Shown: positions 52,157 through 62,697, counted from the stretch's first letter. The stretch: 64,000 nt of DNA from an uncultured Flavobacteriaceae bacterium (GCA_913065125.1 CAJYAG010000002.1:558001-622000); one strand, 5' to 3'. Program-made: numbers and translations. Notes: generated by a model from the letters alone, not told the origin.

Positions 52157-52765
52157 TTATTTTGCTGCAGCGTAACGTCTTTCAACTTCGTTCCAGTTAA
52201 TTACATTAAAAAATGCATTGATATAATCTGGTCTTCTATTTTGATAGTTTAAATAATATGCATGTTCCCAAACATCTAATCCTAAAATTGGAGTTCCTCC
52301 ACAACCAGTATTTGGCATTAAAGGATTGTCTTGGTTTGGTGTAGAACAAACAGAAATTTTTCCACCTTTATGCACACACAACCAAGCCCAACCAGAACCA
52401 AACTGAGTTGCAGCAGCTTTAGAAAAAGCTTCAATAAAAGCATCTTTAGAACCAAATTCTGCCTCAATAGCATCTTTTAATTCTCCAGATAAATAACCTC
52501 TATCTTCAGGATTCATTACTGTCCAAAATAAAGAGTGATTAAAATATCCACCACCATTATTTCTAACAGCTTTGTTATTCATATCTAAGTTCTCTAAAAT
52601 ATCTTCAATAGATTTTCCTTCTAAATCAGTTCCTGCAATTGCATTGTTTAAGTTGTTTGTGTATCCGTTGTGATGTTTGCTATGGTGAATCTCCATAGTT
52701 CTAGCATCAATATGTGGTTCTAACGCATCATAAGCGTATCCTAATTCTGGTAATTGAAAAGCCAT
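52157..52765 (-). CDS. sodB: Superoxide dismutase (Fe/Mn)
   Basis: A 202-residue Fe/Mn superoxide dismutase. The N-terminus reads [19 protein letters not shown] with [11 protein letters not shown] (metal ligands), and the C-terminal ligand segment is [19 protein letters not shown]. It removes superoxide in the cytoplasm. Metal preference is not decided here, so the sodB symbol is tentative. Confidence 0.93.
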   Translation of the reverse strand: MAFQLPELGYAYDALEPHIDARTMEIHHSKHHNGYTNNLNNAIAGTDLEGKSIEDILENLDMNNKAVRNNGGGYFNHSLFWTVMNPEDRGYLSGELKDAIEAEFGSKDAFIEAFSKAAATQFGSGWAWLCVHKGGKISVCSTPNQDNPLMPNTGCGGTPILGLDVWEHAYYLNYQNRRPDYINAFFNVINWNEVERRYAAAK

Positions 52766-52908
52766 AATTATATGTTTTTAAATGATTAAAATTATTGTTT
52801 ATCAGCCGAATGCTGATTCTTTGCCTTCACAAATTTAACGCAAAAACTTGTGCAAAGCAACAAGCATCGGTTTTGATTTTTTATAGAAGTATCAATAAAA
52901 CTGATAGA

Positions 52909-53931
52909 TTAATAATTTGCGTCTTCAGGATATTTCGCCATAAATTCTTCAGCTTTTTCTACCATTTTTGTACATCCACAGAAAAATGGAACGCGTTGAT
53001 GCAATTCTGTGGGTTCTAAATCTAAAATTCGTTGATAACCATCAGAAGCTTTCCCTTTTGCTTGTTCAGCCAAAAAAGCCATTGGATTACATTCGTATAA
53101 CAAACGCAATTTTCCTTTCGGCCCAATTTTACTTGTTGGGTATAAATAAATTCCGCCTTTAATCATATTTCTATGAAAATCTGAAACCAATGAACCAATA
53201 TACCTAGAAGTATAAGGACGATTCTCATTTTCTTCTTGACAGTATTTTAAATATTCTTTTACCCCTTTTGGAAAGTGAACATAATTCCCTTCGTTTATAG
53301 AATAAATTTGTCCAATTTCTGGAAATGTAATGTTTGGATGCGATAAATAAAAGGTTCCTATTGCAGGGTTTAACGTAAATCCGTTTACGCCATTTCCTGT
53401 TGAAAAAACAATCATTGTTGAAGTTCCGTAAGCAACATAACCAGCAGCAACTTGTTCGCTTCCTTTTTGTAAAAAGTCTTCTTTTGTAGCTGGTGTTCCA
53501 GTCGGAGAAACCCTTCTATAAATAGAAAAAATAGTTCCAACAGAAATGTTTACATCAATATTAGAAGAACCATCTAAAGGATCCATCAAAAGCACATATT
53601 TGTTCTCATTTGTTTTATTTCTTCCTTCAACAACCACAAAATCATCTTCTTCTTCGCTTGCAATTCCGCAAACAATTTCTCTATTAATTATGGTTTGTTT
53701 AAACAAGTCGTTTGCTAAAACATCTAACTTTTGTTGAGCTTCTCCTTGTACATTAATATCTCCTGCAGCTCCGGTAATATCAACCAAACCAGCTTTTCTG
53801 ATTTCATGATTTACTACTTTGGCAGCCAATCTTATTGAGTTAATAATTCTAGATAATTCTCCTGAAGAATATTTAAAATACATTTGATTCTCGATGATAA
53901 ATTCTCCGAGAGTCGTGTGAGCTTGATTCAT
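52909..53931 (-). CDS. fbp: Class I fructose-1,6-bisphosphatase
   Basis: A 340-residue enzyme with the metal-site motif [14 protein letters not shown] and other class I words such as [13 protein letters not shown] [10 protein letters not shown] and [17 protein letters not shown]. It converts fructose-1,6-bisphosphate to fructose-6-phosphate in gluconeogenesis. Length is standard. Confidence 0.95.
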   Translation of the reverse strand: MNQAHTTLGEFIIENQMYFKYSSGELSRIINSIRLAAKVVNHEIRKAGLVDITGAAGDINVQGEAQQKLDVLANDLFKQTIINREIVCGIASEEEDDFVVVEGRNKTNENKYVLLMDPLDGSSNIDVNISVGTIFSIYRRVSPTGTPATKEDFLQKGSEQVAAGYVAYGTSTMIVFSTGNGVNGFTLNPAIGTFYLSHPNITFPEIGQIYSINEGNYVHFPKGVKEYLKYCQEENENRPYTSRYIGSLVSDFHRNMIKGGIYLYPTSKIGPKGKLRLLYECNPMAFLAEQAKGKASDGYQRILDLEPTELHQRVPFFCGCTKMVEKAEEFMAKYPEDANY

Positions 53932-53940
53932 GTCAATTAA

Positions 53941-53973
53941 TTGTAAATGGTTTACAAATATCGTTTAAATTTG
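53941..53973 (+). promoter_or_regulatory. Probable promoter of the GNAT-lysC operon
   Basis: TTG at 53941-53943 and TAAATTTG at 53966-53973 match the Bacteroidota -33 and -7 boxes with a spacing of 22 bp. The start codon of the GNAT gene lies 20 bp downstream. Confidence 0.6.
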
Positions 53974-53992
53974 CGTTACTTAAATAAATATT

Positions 53993-54475
53993 ATGAGTTT
54001 TATCATTAGAAAAGGGCAAAAAGAAGACATGAAAAATGTGTTGAGGTTGATAAAAGAACTTGCCGAGTTTGAAAAATTACCCAATGAAGTAGAAGTAACA
54101 GAAGTAGATTTAATTAAAGACGGATTTTCTGAATCTCCAAAATTTATGACATTTGTTGCTGAAGAAAATAATGAAATTATTGGAACAGCGTTGTTTTATG
54201 AAAGATATTCTACTTGGAAAGGTCGTGTAATACATTTAGAAGATTTAATTGTTACCAAACAAAAAAGAGGATTTGGAGTTGGAATCGCTTTGTACACAGC
54301 GATTTTAAAATATGCGTACGATTTAGGAGCAAAAAGAGTTGTTTGGGATGTGTTAAATTGGAATAAAAATGCCATTGATTTTTACAAAAGTACTGGAGCA
54401 ACAGTTTTAGACGATTGGCAGGTTGTACACATGAGAGAAGATGCATTAAAAAAGTTTATAGAAAAAAAGGAATGA
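53993..54475 (+). CDS. GNAT family N-acetyltransferase
   Basis: A 160-residue acetyltransferase: acetyl-CoA-binding motif A is LIVTKQKRGFGVGIALY near 85-100, and the C-terminal NKNAIDFYKSTGA word is typical. It resembles diamine/amino-acid N-acetyltransferases. Its stop overlaps the start of the aspartate kinase gene, so the two are translationally coupled. Confidence 0.88.
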   Translation: MSFIIRKGQKEDMKNVLRLIKELAEFEKLPNEVEVTEVDLIKDGFSESPKFMTFVAEENNEIIGTALFYERYSTWKGRVIHLEDLIVTKQKRGFGVGIALYTAILKYAYDLGAKRVVWDVLNWNKNAIDFYKSTGATVLDDWQVVHMREDALKKFIEKKE

Positions 54476-55737
54476 GAATATTTAAGTTTGGTGGAGCTTC
54501 TGTAAAAAATGCAACAGGCGTTAAAAATTTAGTTCGGGTGTTAGAACACGAAGGAACTAAAAATACTTTTGTTGTGGTTTCTGCAATGGGAAAAATGACA
54601 AATGCTTTTGAAAAAGTGGTTGACGCTTACTTAAATAATCCCAAAGAATTAAAAAAATCAATCAACGAAATTCAAGGTTTCCACCAAGAAATTTTAGATG
54701 ATTTATTTGAAAGTGATCATACTATTTACCAAGAAATAAATCAATTATTTGGTAAACTACAAGGTTTTTTAATTCAGAATTCAACTAAAGAATACAATTA
54801 TGTGTACGACCAAACAGTTTGTTTTGGCGAATTAATAGCTACAAAAATTGTTAGTGCATTTTTACAAGAATCAGGGATTAAAAATACTTGGCTTGATAGT
54901 AGAAACATGATTAAAACAGATTCTAATTATAGAAATGCAGCGGTAAATTGGGAAGAAACTCAATTGAATTGTAACAAGCTAAACCCACAAGAATTATACA
55001 TTACACAAGGATTTATTAGTCAAGATTTAAAAGGATATACGACCACTTTAGGAAGAGAAGGTTCTGATTTTACTGCAGGGATTTTAGCGTATTGTTTCAA
55101 TGCAGAAAGTGTTACAATTTGGAAAGATGTTGATGGTATTTTAAATGCCGATCCACGAGTTTTTGAAAACACAACTTTGCTAAAACAAATCTCGTATCAA
55201 GAAGCAATTGAAATGGCTTTTTATGGCGCATCTGTAATTCATCCAAAGACAATAAAACCTTTAGAAAATAAAAAAATTCCGTTGTATGTTCGTTCTTTTG
55301 AAAATTTAGAAAACACAGGAACAAAGGTTAGTAAAGGCGTTCAGTTAGTGCCAAAAACGAGCTGTTTTATTGTCAAAAAAAATCAAATTTTAGTTTCTAT
55401 TTCAGCAAAAGATTTTTCTTTTATGGTTGAGAAAAATTTGAGTTATATATTTGATTTATTGCATCAATACAAGATAAAAGTAAACTTAATTCAAAACTCA
55501 GCAATTAGTTTTTCGGTTTGTATAGAAGATAATTATTCGAATTTCACATCGTTTTATAACGAATTGAAACCTAGCTTTAAAATATGGTATAATGAAAACG
55601 TAACCATGTTTACCATCAGACATTTTGATTCAAAATCAATCAAAGAAATTGAAAAAAAAGGAATTGTATTATTAAAACAAATAAGTAGAGAAACGGTTCA
55701 GCTAATTATTGATGAAAAAAATAGTTATGACAACTAA
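54472..55737 (+). CDS. lysC: Aspartate kinase
   Basis: A 421-residue monofunctional aspartate kinase from ATG at 54472, which overlaps the GNAT stop as ATGA; an upstream frame to 54415 is only overlap. It has FKFGGASVKN at the start, TLGREGSDFTAG and WKDVDGILNADPR, then an ACT-type tail from about 310. It makes aspartyl phosphate for lysine, threonine and methionine synthesis. Confidence 0.92.
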   Translation: MRIFKFGGASVKNATGVKNLVRVLEHEGTKNTFVVVSAMGKMTNAFEKVVDAYLNNPKELKKSINEIQGFHQEILDDLFESDHTIYQEINQLFGKLQGFLIQNSTKEYNYVYDQTVCFGELIATKIVSAFLQESGIKNTWLDSRNMIKTDSNYRNAAVNWEETQLNCNKLNPQELYITQGFISQDLKGYTTTLGREGSDFTAGILAYCFNAESVTIWKDVDGILNADPRVFENTTLLKQISYQEAIEMAFYGASVIHPKTIKPLENKKIPLYVRSFENLENTGTKVSKGVQLVPKTSCFIVKKNQILVSISAKDFSFMVEKNLSYIFDLLHQYKIKVNLIQNSAISFSVCIEDNYSNFTSFYNELKPSFKIWYNENVTMFTIRHFDSKSIKEIEKKGIVLLKQISRETVQLIIDEKNSYDN

Positions 55738-55748
55738 TATTTTTACAG

Positions 55749-55756
55749 TAAGTTTG
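55749..55756 (+). promoter_or_regulatory. Probable promoter -7 box for the acyltransferase gene
   Basis: TAAGTTTG fits TAnnTTTG, 22 bp before the ATG at 55779. The -33 box is not clear. Confidence 0.45.
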
Positions 55757-55778
55757 TGGTTATGTCAATTTTTACCGA

Positions 55779-57608
55779 ATGAGTTTAGTAACATCTAAAG
55801 AAATTGCAAATGTGTTGGGAGTATCTAAATATGGGTTTTTAGGAACCTTTGTTGGATGGTTGCTAATGAGACTTTTAAGTATTTCTACTATAAACAGAAT
55901 TTATAGCAAACACAAACACAAAAAAGAGTTAGATTTTTTAAACGGAATTTTAGGTGATTTTAAAATTGAATTTGAAATTCCGGAAGAAGATTTAAAAAGA
56001 ATTCCTAAAACGGGTCCATTTATTACGATTTCAAACCATCCTTTAGGAGGAATAGACGGAATTTTATTGTTAAAATTACTACTTCAAGAAAGACCAGATT
56101 TTAAAATAATTGCCAACTTTTTATTACACAGAATAGAGCCGTTAAAACCATTTGTAATGCCCGTAAATCCTTTTGAAACTCACAAGGATGCAAAATCTAG
56201 TGTTGCAGGAATAAAAAGCGCTTTAGTACATTTAAGAGATGGAAATCCGTTAGGAATTTTTCCAGCCGGAGAAGTTTCTACATATAGAGATGGAAAATTA
56301 ATGGTTGATAAACCTTGGGAAGAAGGTGCAGTTAGATTGATTAAAAAAGCTCAAGTTCCTGTGATACCAATTTACTTTCATGCAAAGAATAGTAAAATGT
56401 TTTATGTATTGTCTAAAATTAGCGATACGTTTAGAACGGCAAAATTACCATCAGAACTATTGTCTCAGAGACACCGAGTTATTAAAGTAAGAATAGGAAA
56501 ACCAATTTCTGTAAAAGACCAAGATTCTTATGAAGACATTCCTTCTTTCTATGAATTTATTAGAAAGAAAACCTATATGCTTGCCAACCCATTTGAGAAA
56601 AAAACACCAAAAATTCTATCCACGCAAAACTTAAAAATACCAAAACCACCAAAGGAAATTATTTCTCAAAAAAATGTTAGATATTTTATCAGAGAAGTTG
56701 AAAAACTTAGAGAAAACGATAAAAGATTATTAGAAAGTAAAAACTATGAAGTGTTTTTTGCGAGTGCAAAAGAGATTCCAAATGTATTACAAGAAATTGG
56801 CCGTTTAAGAGAAATTACTTTTAGAGATGTTGGCGAAGGCACAAATAAATCAATCGATTTAGATAAGTTTGATAAATATTATCACCATTTAATATTGTGG
56901 GACAGAGAAGCAAATATGCTAGTTGGAGCCTATAGAATGGGGCTTGGGAAAGATATTTATAAAAAATACGGTATTGCAGGTTTTTATATTCATACATTAT
57001 TTCGCTTTGAACCCGAATTATATAATATGATGGAAAATACCATAGAAATGGGACGCGCTTTTATTGTAAAAGAATATCAACAAAAACCAATGCCTTTATT
57101 TTTATTATGGAAAGGAATTGTACATGTTACCTTAAGATATCCAGAGTATAAATATTTAATGGGCGGAGTTAGTATTAGCAATCAATTTTCTGAGTTTTCA
57201 AAATCGTTAATGATTGAGTTTATGAAATCTCATTATTATGATCCATACATTGCTCAATACATCTTTCCGAAGAAAGAATTTAAGGTAAAATTAAAAGACG
57301 ATGATAAAGATTTTGTGTTTGATGCTACCAAAGCAGACATGCAAAAATTTGATAAAATTATCGACGAAATTGAACCTGGAGCATTAAGGATTCCGGTGTT
57401 AATTAAAAAATATGTGAAACAAAATGCGCGTTTAGTGGCATTTAATGTAGATCCAAAATTTAACAACGCTGTTGATGGACTAATGTATATCCGAGTTGCA
57501 GACTTGCCAGAAAGTACAGTGAAGCCTGTTATGGAAGAATTTCAAGCAGAACTAGAACGCAAAGCTACAGAACTTCAAGAGCAACAAAAAGCAGAAAACA
57601 CTCCGTAA
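55779..57608 (+). CDS. PlsC-type acyltransferase fused to an OlsB/hemolysin-like acyltransferase
   Basis: A 609-residue two-domain protein. The N-terminal half is a PlsC-like acyltransferase with the HPLGGID box (Hx4D, near 87-93) and FPAGEVS. The C-terminal half (about 310-560) is GNAT-like: FRDVGEGTNKSIDLDKFDKYY and GAYRMGLG as in OlsB/hemolysin-type enzymes that make ornithine or amino-acid lipids. Together they can make an acyloxyacyl amino-acid lipid (OlsF-type fusion). A charged helical tail ends the protein. Confidence 0.88.
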   Translation: MSLVTSKEIANVLGVSKYGFLGTFVGWLLMRLLSISTINRIYSKHKHKKELDFLNGILGDFKIEFEIPEEDLKRIPKTGPFITISNHPLGGIDGILLLKLLLQERPDFKIIANFLLHRIEPLKPFVMPVNPFETHKDAKSSVAGIKSALVHLRDGNPLGIFPAGEVSTYRDGKLMVDKPWEEGAVRLIKKAQVPVIPIYFHAKNSKMFYVLSKISDTFRTAKLPSELLSQRHRVIKVRIGKPISVKDQDSYEDIPSFYEFIRKKTYMLANPFEKKTPKILSTQNLKIPKPPKEIISQKNVRYFIREVEKLRENDKRLLESKNYEVFFASAKEIPNVLQEIGRLREITFRDVGEGTNKSIDLDKFDKYYHHLILWDREANMLVGAYRMGLGKDIYKKYGIAGFYIHTLFRFEPELYNMMENTIEMGRAFIVKEYQQKPMPLFLLWKGIVHVTLRYPEYKYLMGGVSISNQFSEFSKSLMIEFMKSHYYDPYIAQYIFPKKEFKVKLKDDDKDFVFDATKADMQKFDKIIDEIEPGALRIPVLIKKYVKQNARLVAFNVDPKFNNAVDGLMYIRVADLPESTVKPVMEEFQAELERKATELQEQQKAENTP

Positions 57609-57719
57609 AACAACCCTTTTTTTAGCGACAATAAGTAGTGCTACGTACATGTTTTTTCATGTAATTGATTGATTACTAAATAATAATGATTATTTTTAGG
57701 GAACTAAATAAACTTTATT

Positions 57720-60317
57720 ATGAAAAAAAATACTTTACTACTTCTAATTTTACTGTGCCAGTTTTCTCTTTCGGCACAAGTAAATTATAAAAAAAAGGCA
57801 ACAGAAAAAGGTGCTAATTTTTATGAAATTGTAAAAAACACAAGAGCACATTTTCAAAAACTTAAAGCACGTAAATCTGGATTTGTTCTAAGCAGTAAAA
57901 AGCAAGAAAAACAATTTGAACGTTGGGCTTATTATTGGAAAGATAGAGTTGATATTAATGGAAATTTTCCTAGTGAAACCTTGGGCTATTTTAATGCCGG
58001 CATTATTGATGCTAAAGGAAAAATTATTGTGTCTAGAAAGCAAAAAGGAGCTTCAACAGAAGCTTGGATTGACATTGGGCCACAAAATAATCCAGACCCT
58101 AATGGATATCCAAATTTCCCACAATTAGGAAGATTAAACACATTTTTAAGAATCAAACACCCTACAGATAGAAACTTAGATGTATTGTTTGTTGGGTCTC
58201 CAACAGGAGGTTTATGGAAATCTACTGATAACGGAACCACTTGGAGCCCAAAATTAGATATTGTTGCTGGTATTGGAATCACAGATATTAAAACCGCATC
58301 ATCAACCACATTTGCGAATTATACAAGCAAACCAATTTATGTTTCAACAGGAGATTATGATGGTGGTCAAGTAAAATCTATTGGAGTATTAAAATCAACT
58401 GATGGTGGAGATACATTTGTTTCAACAGGATTAAGTCATTCATTATCTGAACAAAAAACCTTAGGACAATTGGTGGTTTATGATGACAATACAATTATTG
58501 TAGGAGATAGCCAATACATTAAAAAATCTAGCGATGGAGGTGCAAACTGGACCAATATTTTTGACATTGGATATAATGGAGCTGATTTTGGAAGAGTCGC
58601 TTTTACAGGAACAAATATTATGTATTCGGGAGTTTATGAAATTATATTTTCAACAGACTCAGGAGCAACTTGGACAACCGTTTATACTGCACCTACAGGA
58701 AACAGTACAGACAAACACGCACTTACAATTGGGTCGGATGATAAATTTTATGCGCAAGATGAAAGTGGTCAGGTTAAAGTATTTGATATTGGATCTAAAT
58801 CTTTTTCTAATATAGGCGTAAAACCTGGCGGCTATAATGCACAATATGGCTATAATCAAGCATTACTATTTAAAGATAACTTATTTGTAACCGGAGAGTT
58901 TAATGGACAAACATCTACAGATAATGGCGCTACTTGGCATCGCTCTTTAAATGGATATTGGACTGGTCAAGCAGATGATGGTACTTATATACATTCAGAT
59001 CATCATGGAATGGGATTATTAGACGGTCAATATGAGTTTTGGAGTGTAAATGATGGAGGATTAAGTTTTATAAATTACAGTTCAATAAATGACACAAAAC
59101 CAAGCATTACTTATAAATCTAATGGTGTTGTTGTTACTCAACTATATGATGTTGCTATTACTCCAAATTTATCAACAGGCAATTATGTAACTGCAAATCA
59201 AGACAACGATGGCTTTAGTAAAGAAATGCATAATGGCTCAATGCAATGGATTGCAGCTTCTGCAGGAGATGGAATTAGCGCCGTTATCAATTATAACAAT
59301 CCTTCAATTAGGTATTTAGGTTCTCAAAATGGAGGCTTAACAAAAGTTAATAATGGATTTTCTGGAAAATATGATGGAGATAGTTGGGGACAAATCAATG
59401 GAGCAGCTTTTGTTTGGCCATTAGAAATTCATACTACAGATCCAACAATTTTATTTGCTGGTGGTGATGATGTATATAAAATTATAGATCCAAATGCAGC
59501 CGCAGATTTAGGAACAAGTATCACAAATGCGATAAACTTAAACTCAGGCGCTGGTCAAATCACTAAAATTTCTACCCACGGGGCGGGAATTGCTGTGGTT
59601 GGAGAAACTGCATCAAAATTATCTGTAAATTCTGGAACTACTTGGACAGCTATTACAAATCCTGCAGGAGAAACAATTAATTCTGTTGATTTTGACCAAG
59701 CCAATATGGCAACAGTGTATGCTACTGTTTCTGGATATTCTGACGGAAATAAAGTGTTTAAATCTACAGATAGCGGAGCAACTTGGACAAATATTTCTAC
59801 AGGCTTACCAAATATTGTAATGAAGGAAGTTGTGTTGAAACAAAATGCTGGAATCGAAATTTTATTTGTTGCAACAGAATTAGGGGTGTATTCTAAATAC
59901 GGATCAGGAAATTGGAAAAAACTAGGAACTGCATTGCCAAATGTAATTGTAAATGATATTGATATTAACTATACAGAAGACAAATTAGTTGCGGCTACTT
60001 TTGGTAGGGGCTTATGGCATATTAATATAGCTAATAGTACTTTAGGAGTTGAAAAAACGGCATTAAATGTTTCTCCTTTTTCTGCATATCCAAGTCCAGT
60101 TTTAGACGGAAAATTAAACTTTAAAGTAGAGCAAGCAAGCGCAAATTTTGAATATAAAATTTACAATGTTTTAGGTGGTGTTGTTGCCGAAGGAAAGAAA
60201 GATTCCAATTCTGGCACAATTAATGTTTCTAAATTACAAACAGGAATTTATATGTTAAAAGCATATAAAGACGGAGTTGTTTTCCCAACGGTTAAGTTTT
60301 TAGTTTCAAATAAATAA
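57720..60317 (+). CDS. T9SS-exported BNR/sortilin-repeat protein
   Basis: An 865-residue exported protein. A signal peptide (about 1-19, ending LSAQ) is followed by a beta-propeller-like region with Asp-box motifs (STDNGTTW, SSDGGANW, STDSGATW, STDNGATW and a last STDSGATW near 685). The C-terminal ~75 residues (YPSPVLDGKLNFKV...LQTGIYMLKA) form a type A sorting domain for the type IX secretion system. The catalytic role, if any, is unknown. Confidence 0.9.
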   Translation: MKKNTLLLLILLCQFSLSAQVNYKKKATEKGANFYEIVKNTRAHFQKLKARKSGFVLSSKKQEKQFERWAYYWKDRVDINGNFPSETLGYFNAGIIDAKGKIIVSRKQKGASTEAWIDIGPQNNPDPNGYPNFPQLGRLNTFLRIKHPTDRNLDVLFVGSPTGGLWKSTDNGTTWSPKLDIVAGIGITDIKTASSTTFANYTSKPIYVSTGDYDGGQVKSIGVLKSTDGGDTFVSTGLSHSLSEQKTLGQLVVYDDNTIIVGDSQYIKKSSDGGANWTNIFDIGYNGADFGRVAFTGTNIMYSGVYEIIFSTDSGATWTTVYTAPTGNSTDKHALTIGSDDKFYAQDESGQVKVFDIGSKSFSNIGVKPGGYNAQYGYNQALLFKDNLFVTGEFNGQTSTDNGATWHRSLNGYWTGQADDGTYIHSDHHGMGLLDGQYEFWSVNDGGLSFINYSSINDTKPSITYKSNGVVVTQLYDVAITPNLSTGNYVTANQDNDGFSKEMHNGSMQWIAASAGDGISAVINYNNPSIRYLGSQNGGLTKVNNGFSGKYDGDSWGQINGAAFVWPLEIHTTDPTILFAGGDDVYKIIDPNAAADLGTSITNAINLNSGAGQITKISTHGAGIAVVGETASKLSVNSGTTWTAITNPAGETINSVDFDQANMATVYATVSGYSDGNKVFKSTDSGATWTNISTGLPNIVMKEVVLKQNAGIEILFVATELGVYSKYGSGNWKKLGTALPNVIVNDIDINYTEDKLVAATFGRGLWHINIANSTLGVEKTALNVSPFSAYPSPVLDGKLNFKVEQASANFEYKIYNVLGGVVAEGKKDSNSGTINVSKLQTGIYMLKAYKDGVVFPTVKFLVSNK

Positions 60318-60319
60318 GT

Positions 60320-60736
60320 ATGAAATTCACAAAATATATATTTCTAATTTTTAGCATTGGTTTGTTAAGTTGTAGTCAAAAAACACTCACAATTAATTCT
60401 TCAGAAAAAAGAATTAATTACCCAGGAATCGCTAGTGCTTCTCCGTTTGTGGGTTATGAAATTAGTTTTGAAAGCTCTAATGATTTTAAAATTGATAAAG
60501 TTGAGTTAAATGGGGCAAACGAAATTAAAGAGTTTTCTCTTTATGAAGAAAGCACAAAAAACGCAATTAACAGTGCCAATTTGTTAAAAAAAGGAACCTA
60601 TACATTAAGCTTTAAAGTAAAAAATATTAAAGGAATTGATGACAGCGAAAAGATTACTCTTTTTATTTTAAGTGATGATAAAGTGGAAAAGAAAACCGCA
60701 AATATTCTTACAAAAGCGCCATTTCGCGCTCGGTAA
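60320..60736 (+). CDS. Small lipoprotein after the T9SS protein
   Basis: A 138-residue lipoprotein (FLIFSIGLLSCSQK, lipid cysteine at 18) starting 2 bp after the stop of the T9SS cargo gene, so it is co-transcribed. The mature part is a beta-rich Ig-like domain. It may accompany the exported protein at the surface; function unknown. Confidence 0.75.
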   Translation: MKFTKYIFLIFSIGLLSCSQKTLTINSSEKRINYPGIASASPFVGYEISFESSNDFKIDKVELNGANEIKEFSLYEESTKNAINSANLLKKGTYTLSFKVKNIKGIDDSEKITLFILSDDKVEKKTANILTKAPFRAR

Positions 60737-60750
60737 TATTTAAATTAAAT

Positions 60751-60784
60751 AAAAAAGCCAAACAATTTTGTTTGGCTTTTTTTA
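60751..60784. terminator. Intrinsic terminator between convergent genes
   Basis: AAAAAAGCCAAACAA / TTGTTTGGCTTTTTT forms a long stem with flanking A and T runs, serving the lipoprotein gene and the convergent TM2 gene. Confidence 0.9.
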
Positions 60785-60802
60785 TGAATGTTAGTGATTG
60801 AT

Positions 60803-61084
60803 TTAAAACCAACCTTTTTTGTTTTCTTGATACACTTGAATAAATTCCTCATCTGATTTAGTGAGATAGATAATTCCTTCAATTAAACCGATCAAGCCCA
60901 TTAACCAAGCTCCAATTCCGCAAGTAAGAACAGACAATAACAACATAACAATTCCTTCTGTTGTATACCCCAAAACAAATTTATGTATTCCAAGAGCTCC
61001 TAAAATAATTCCTAAAATTCCACTAATTACTCTTTTGCTTTCTTGTTTGTGTATTTTATTTCCGTTTTCGTCAAGTATTTCCAT
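60803..61084 (-). CDS. TM2 domain membrane protein
   Basis: A 93-residue protein with a TM2 domain of two helices joined by a short turn: ILGIILGALGIHKFVLGYTT and IVMLLLSVLTCGIGAWLMGL. The family is widespread with no established function. Confidence 0.9.
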   Translation of the reverse strand: MEILDENGNKIHKQESKRVISGILGIILGALGIHKFVLGYTTEGIVMLLLSVLTCGIGAWLMGLIGLIEGIIYLTKSDEEFIQVYQENKKGWF

Positions 61085-61116
61085 TGTATATTATTTAATT
61101 GGTTGATAGTATAAAA

Positions 61117-61503
61117 CTACAAAAAAGCAGCATCTTTTGGCTCCCAAAGCTCAATTTTATTTCCGTCTAAATCTACAATCCAGCCAAATTTACCGTAGTC
61201 ATATTCTTCAACTTTATCAATAACGGTAACACCCTCTTTCTTTAATTCTTCTAGTAATTCTACTAAGTTTTCAACCCTATAATTAAACATAAAGTCTTTT
61301 TTTGAAGGCTCAAAATAAGTGGATTCTTTTGCAAACGGACTCCATTGTGTGGAGCATTTATTTCCGTTTTCATCTTTCCACCAAAAAGTACAACCCCAAT
61401 CATCTGTATTAAAACCTAAATGATTTTTATACCAATCTTTAGTAGCTTTAGGATCCACAGTTTTAAAAAACAATCCGCCAATTCCGGTTACTCTTTTTTT
61501 CAT
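61117..61503 (-). CDS. VOC superfamily (glyoxalase-like) protein
   Basis: A 128-residue single-domain VOC protein: GIGGLFFKTVDPKATKDWYK at the start and GKFGWIVDLDGNKIELWEP at the end, the usual paired metal-binding strands. Substrate unknown; related proteins handle glyoxals or bind small drugs. Confidence 0.9.
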   Translation of the reverse strand: MKKRVTGIGGLFFKTVDPKATKDWYKNHLGFNTDDWGCTFWWKDENGNKCSTQWSPFAKESTYFEPSKKDFMFNYRVENLVELLEELKKEGVTVIDKVEEYDYGKFGWIVDLDGNKIELWEPKDAAFL

Positions 61504-61514
61504 AATCGTGTATT

Positions 61515-62450
61515 TTAGTGAAACTTCAGTTTAATTTTATCTACAATAGTTTGTGCTAATTTTTGATTGCTTTCAATCGTCCAACCCGCCACATGCGGAC
61601 TTAAAACCACATTTTCTGCCTCAATTAAATATTTAAAGGCTGCTGGCATTTCTGTTGTAAATAAATTTTCGAAAGATGCTTTTTCGTATTCTAACACATC
61701 TAAACCTGCGCCTAAAATTTTTCCTGTTTTTAACGCTTCAACCACATCTTTGGTCACCACCGATTTTCCTCTCGCAGTATTGATCAACCAAAACGGTTTT
61801 TTAAACAGATTGATAAAATTAGCATCTACCATTTTTGTTGTTAACGTTGTTTGCGGAGTATGTAAGCTTAACACATCTGCTTTTTCTTGCAATTCTTCTA
61901 AAGAAACTTGGGAACAATTTTCATCACCTACATTGGGTTTGATATCATAACACAAAACTTCTACATCAAAACCTCTCAATTTTTTTGCGAAAGATTTTCC
62001 CATATTTCCATACCCAATCAATCCAACCGTTTTTCCGTCTAACTCCAATCCTCGATTGTCTTCACGCAACCATTTTCCGTTTCTAACTTCGGTATCGGCT
62101 TTGTTTAATTTATTAAATAAAGAAAGTAACATTCCCAACGCGTGTTCTCCAACAGCATTTCTGTTTCCTTCTGGAGCAGAAATTAAATGGATGTTTTTTT
62201 GTTGTGCATACTCACAATCAATATTTTCTAATCCCGCACCAACGCGTCCAATAAATTTTAAGTTGGTTGCTTTGTCAAGAAAATTTTTATCAATAGAAAA
62301 CCGACTTCTAATGATAATTCCGTCATACAAATGAATTTTAGCTTCAATTTCAGATTTTGAAGACAAAAAATCTTCATCATTTGTAAAACCCAATTCGTTT
62401 AGTTGGTTTAACAATAATGGATGATTAGAGTCTAAATGTAGAATTTTCAT
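61515..62450 (-). CDS. D-2-hydroxyacid dehydrogenase (SerA-like)
   Basis: A 311-residue NAD-dependent D-2-hydroxyacid dehydrogenase. The nucleotide-binding loop is GLIGYGNMGKSFA, and the catalytic residues fall in INTARGK, GLDVLEYE and LSPHVAGWT (histidine). It may be 3-phosphoglycerate dehydrogenase of the short, ACT-less type or a relative. It is next to a remnant gene and panB on the same strand. Confidence 0.88.
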   Translation of the reverse strand: MKILHLDSNHPLLLNQLNELGFTNDEDFLSSKSEIEAKIHLYDGIIIRSRFSIDKNFLDKATNLKFIGRVGAGLENIDCEYAQQKNIHLISAPEGNRNAVGEHALGMLLSLFNKLNKADTEVRNGKWLREDNRGLELDGKTVGLIGYGNMGKSFAKKLRGFDVEVLCYDIKPNVGDENCSQVSLEELQEKADVLSLHTPQTTLTTKMVDANFINLFKKPFWLINTARGKSVVTKDVVEALKTGKILGAGLDVLEYEKASFENLFTTEMPAAFKYLIEAENVVLSPHVAGWTIESNQKLAQTIVDKIKLKFH

Positions 62451-62513
62451 GAACGGATAATTAGATTTTTGGATTGTTAGACTTTTAAAGTGGTATTAAA
62501 TTTAAACATCATT

Positions 62514-62627
62514 TTAATAATTTGATTTAGAAAACTTTGAAGCTCTTCTCAATTGGGAAATCACACCAAATTTTTCTTCTTCAGGAAACGTTTTCGTTAC
62601 AAGATAAATTTCTTTAGAAAAAGACAT
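62514..62627 (-). pseudogene. Remnant of a four-helix-bundle (23S rRNA intervening-sequence type) gene
   Basis: A 37-codon frame starting MSFSKEIYLVTKTFPEEEKF and continuing with GVISQLRRASKF before a stop. This matches only the first third of the ~120-residue four-helix-bundle family (IYxxTxxFPxxExFGLxxQLRRA). The remaining helices are absent downstream. The 250 bp between the dehydrogenase and panB genes hold nothing else. Confidence 0.75.
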
Positions 62628-62697
62628 GCTTAACTGCTAAAATTTTAAATCTTTATATCTGTGCATTCAAATTAATCTAACAATCTAGTAATTTAAC

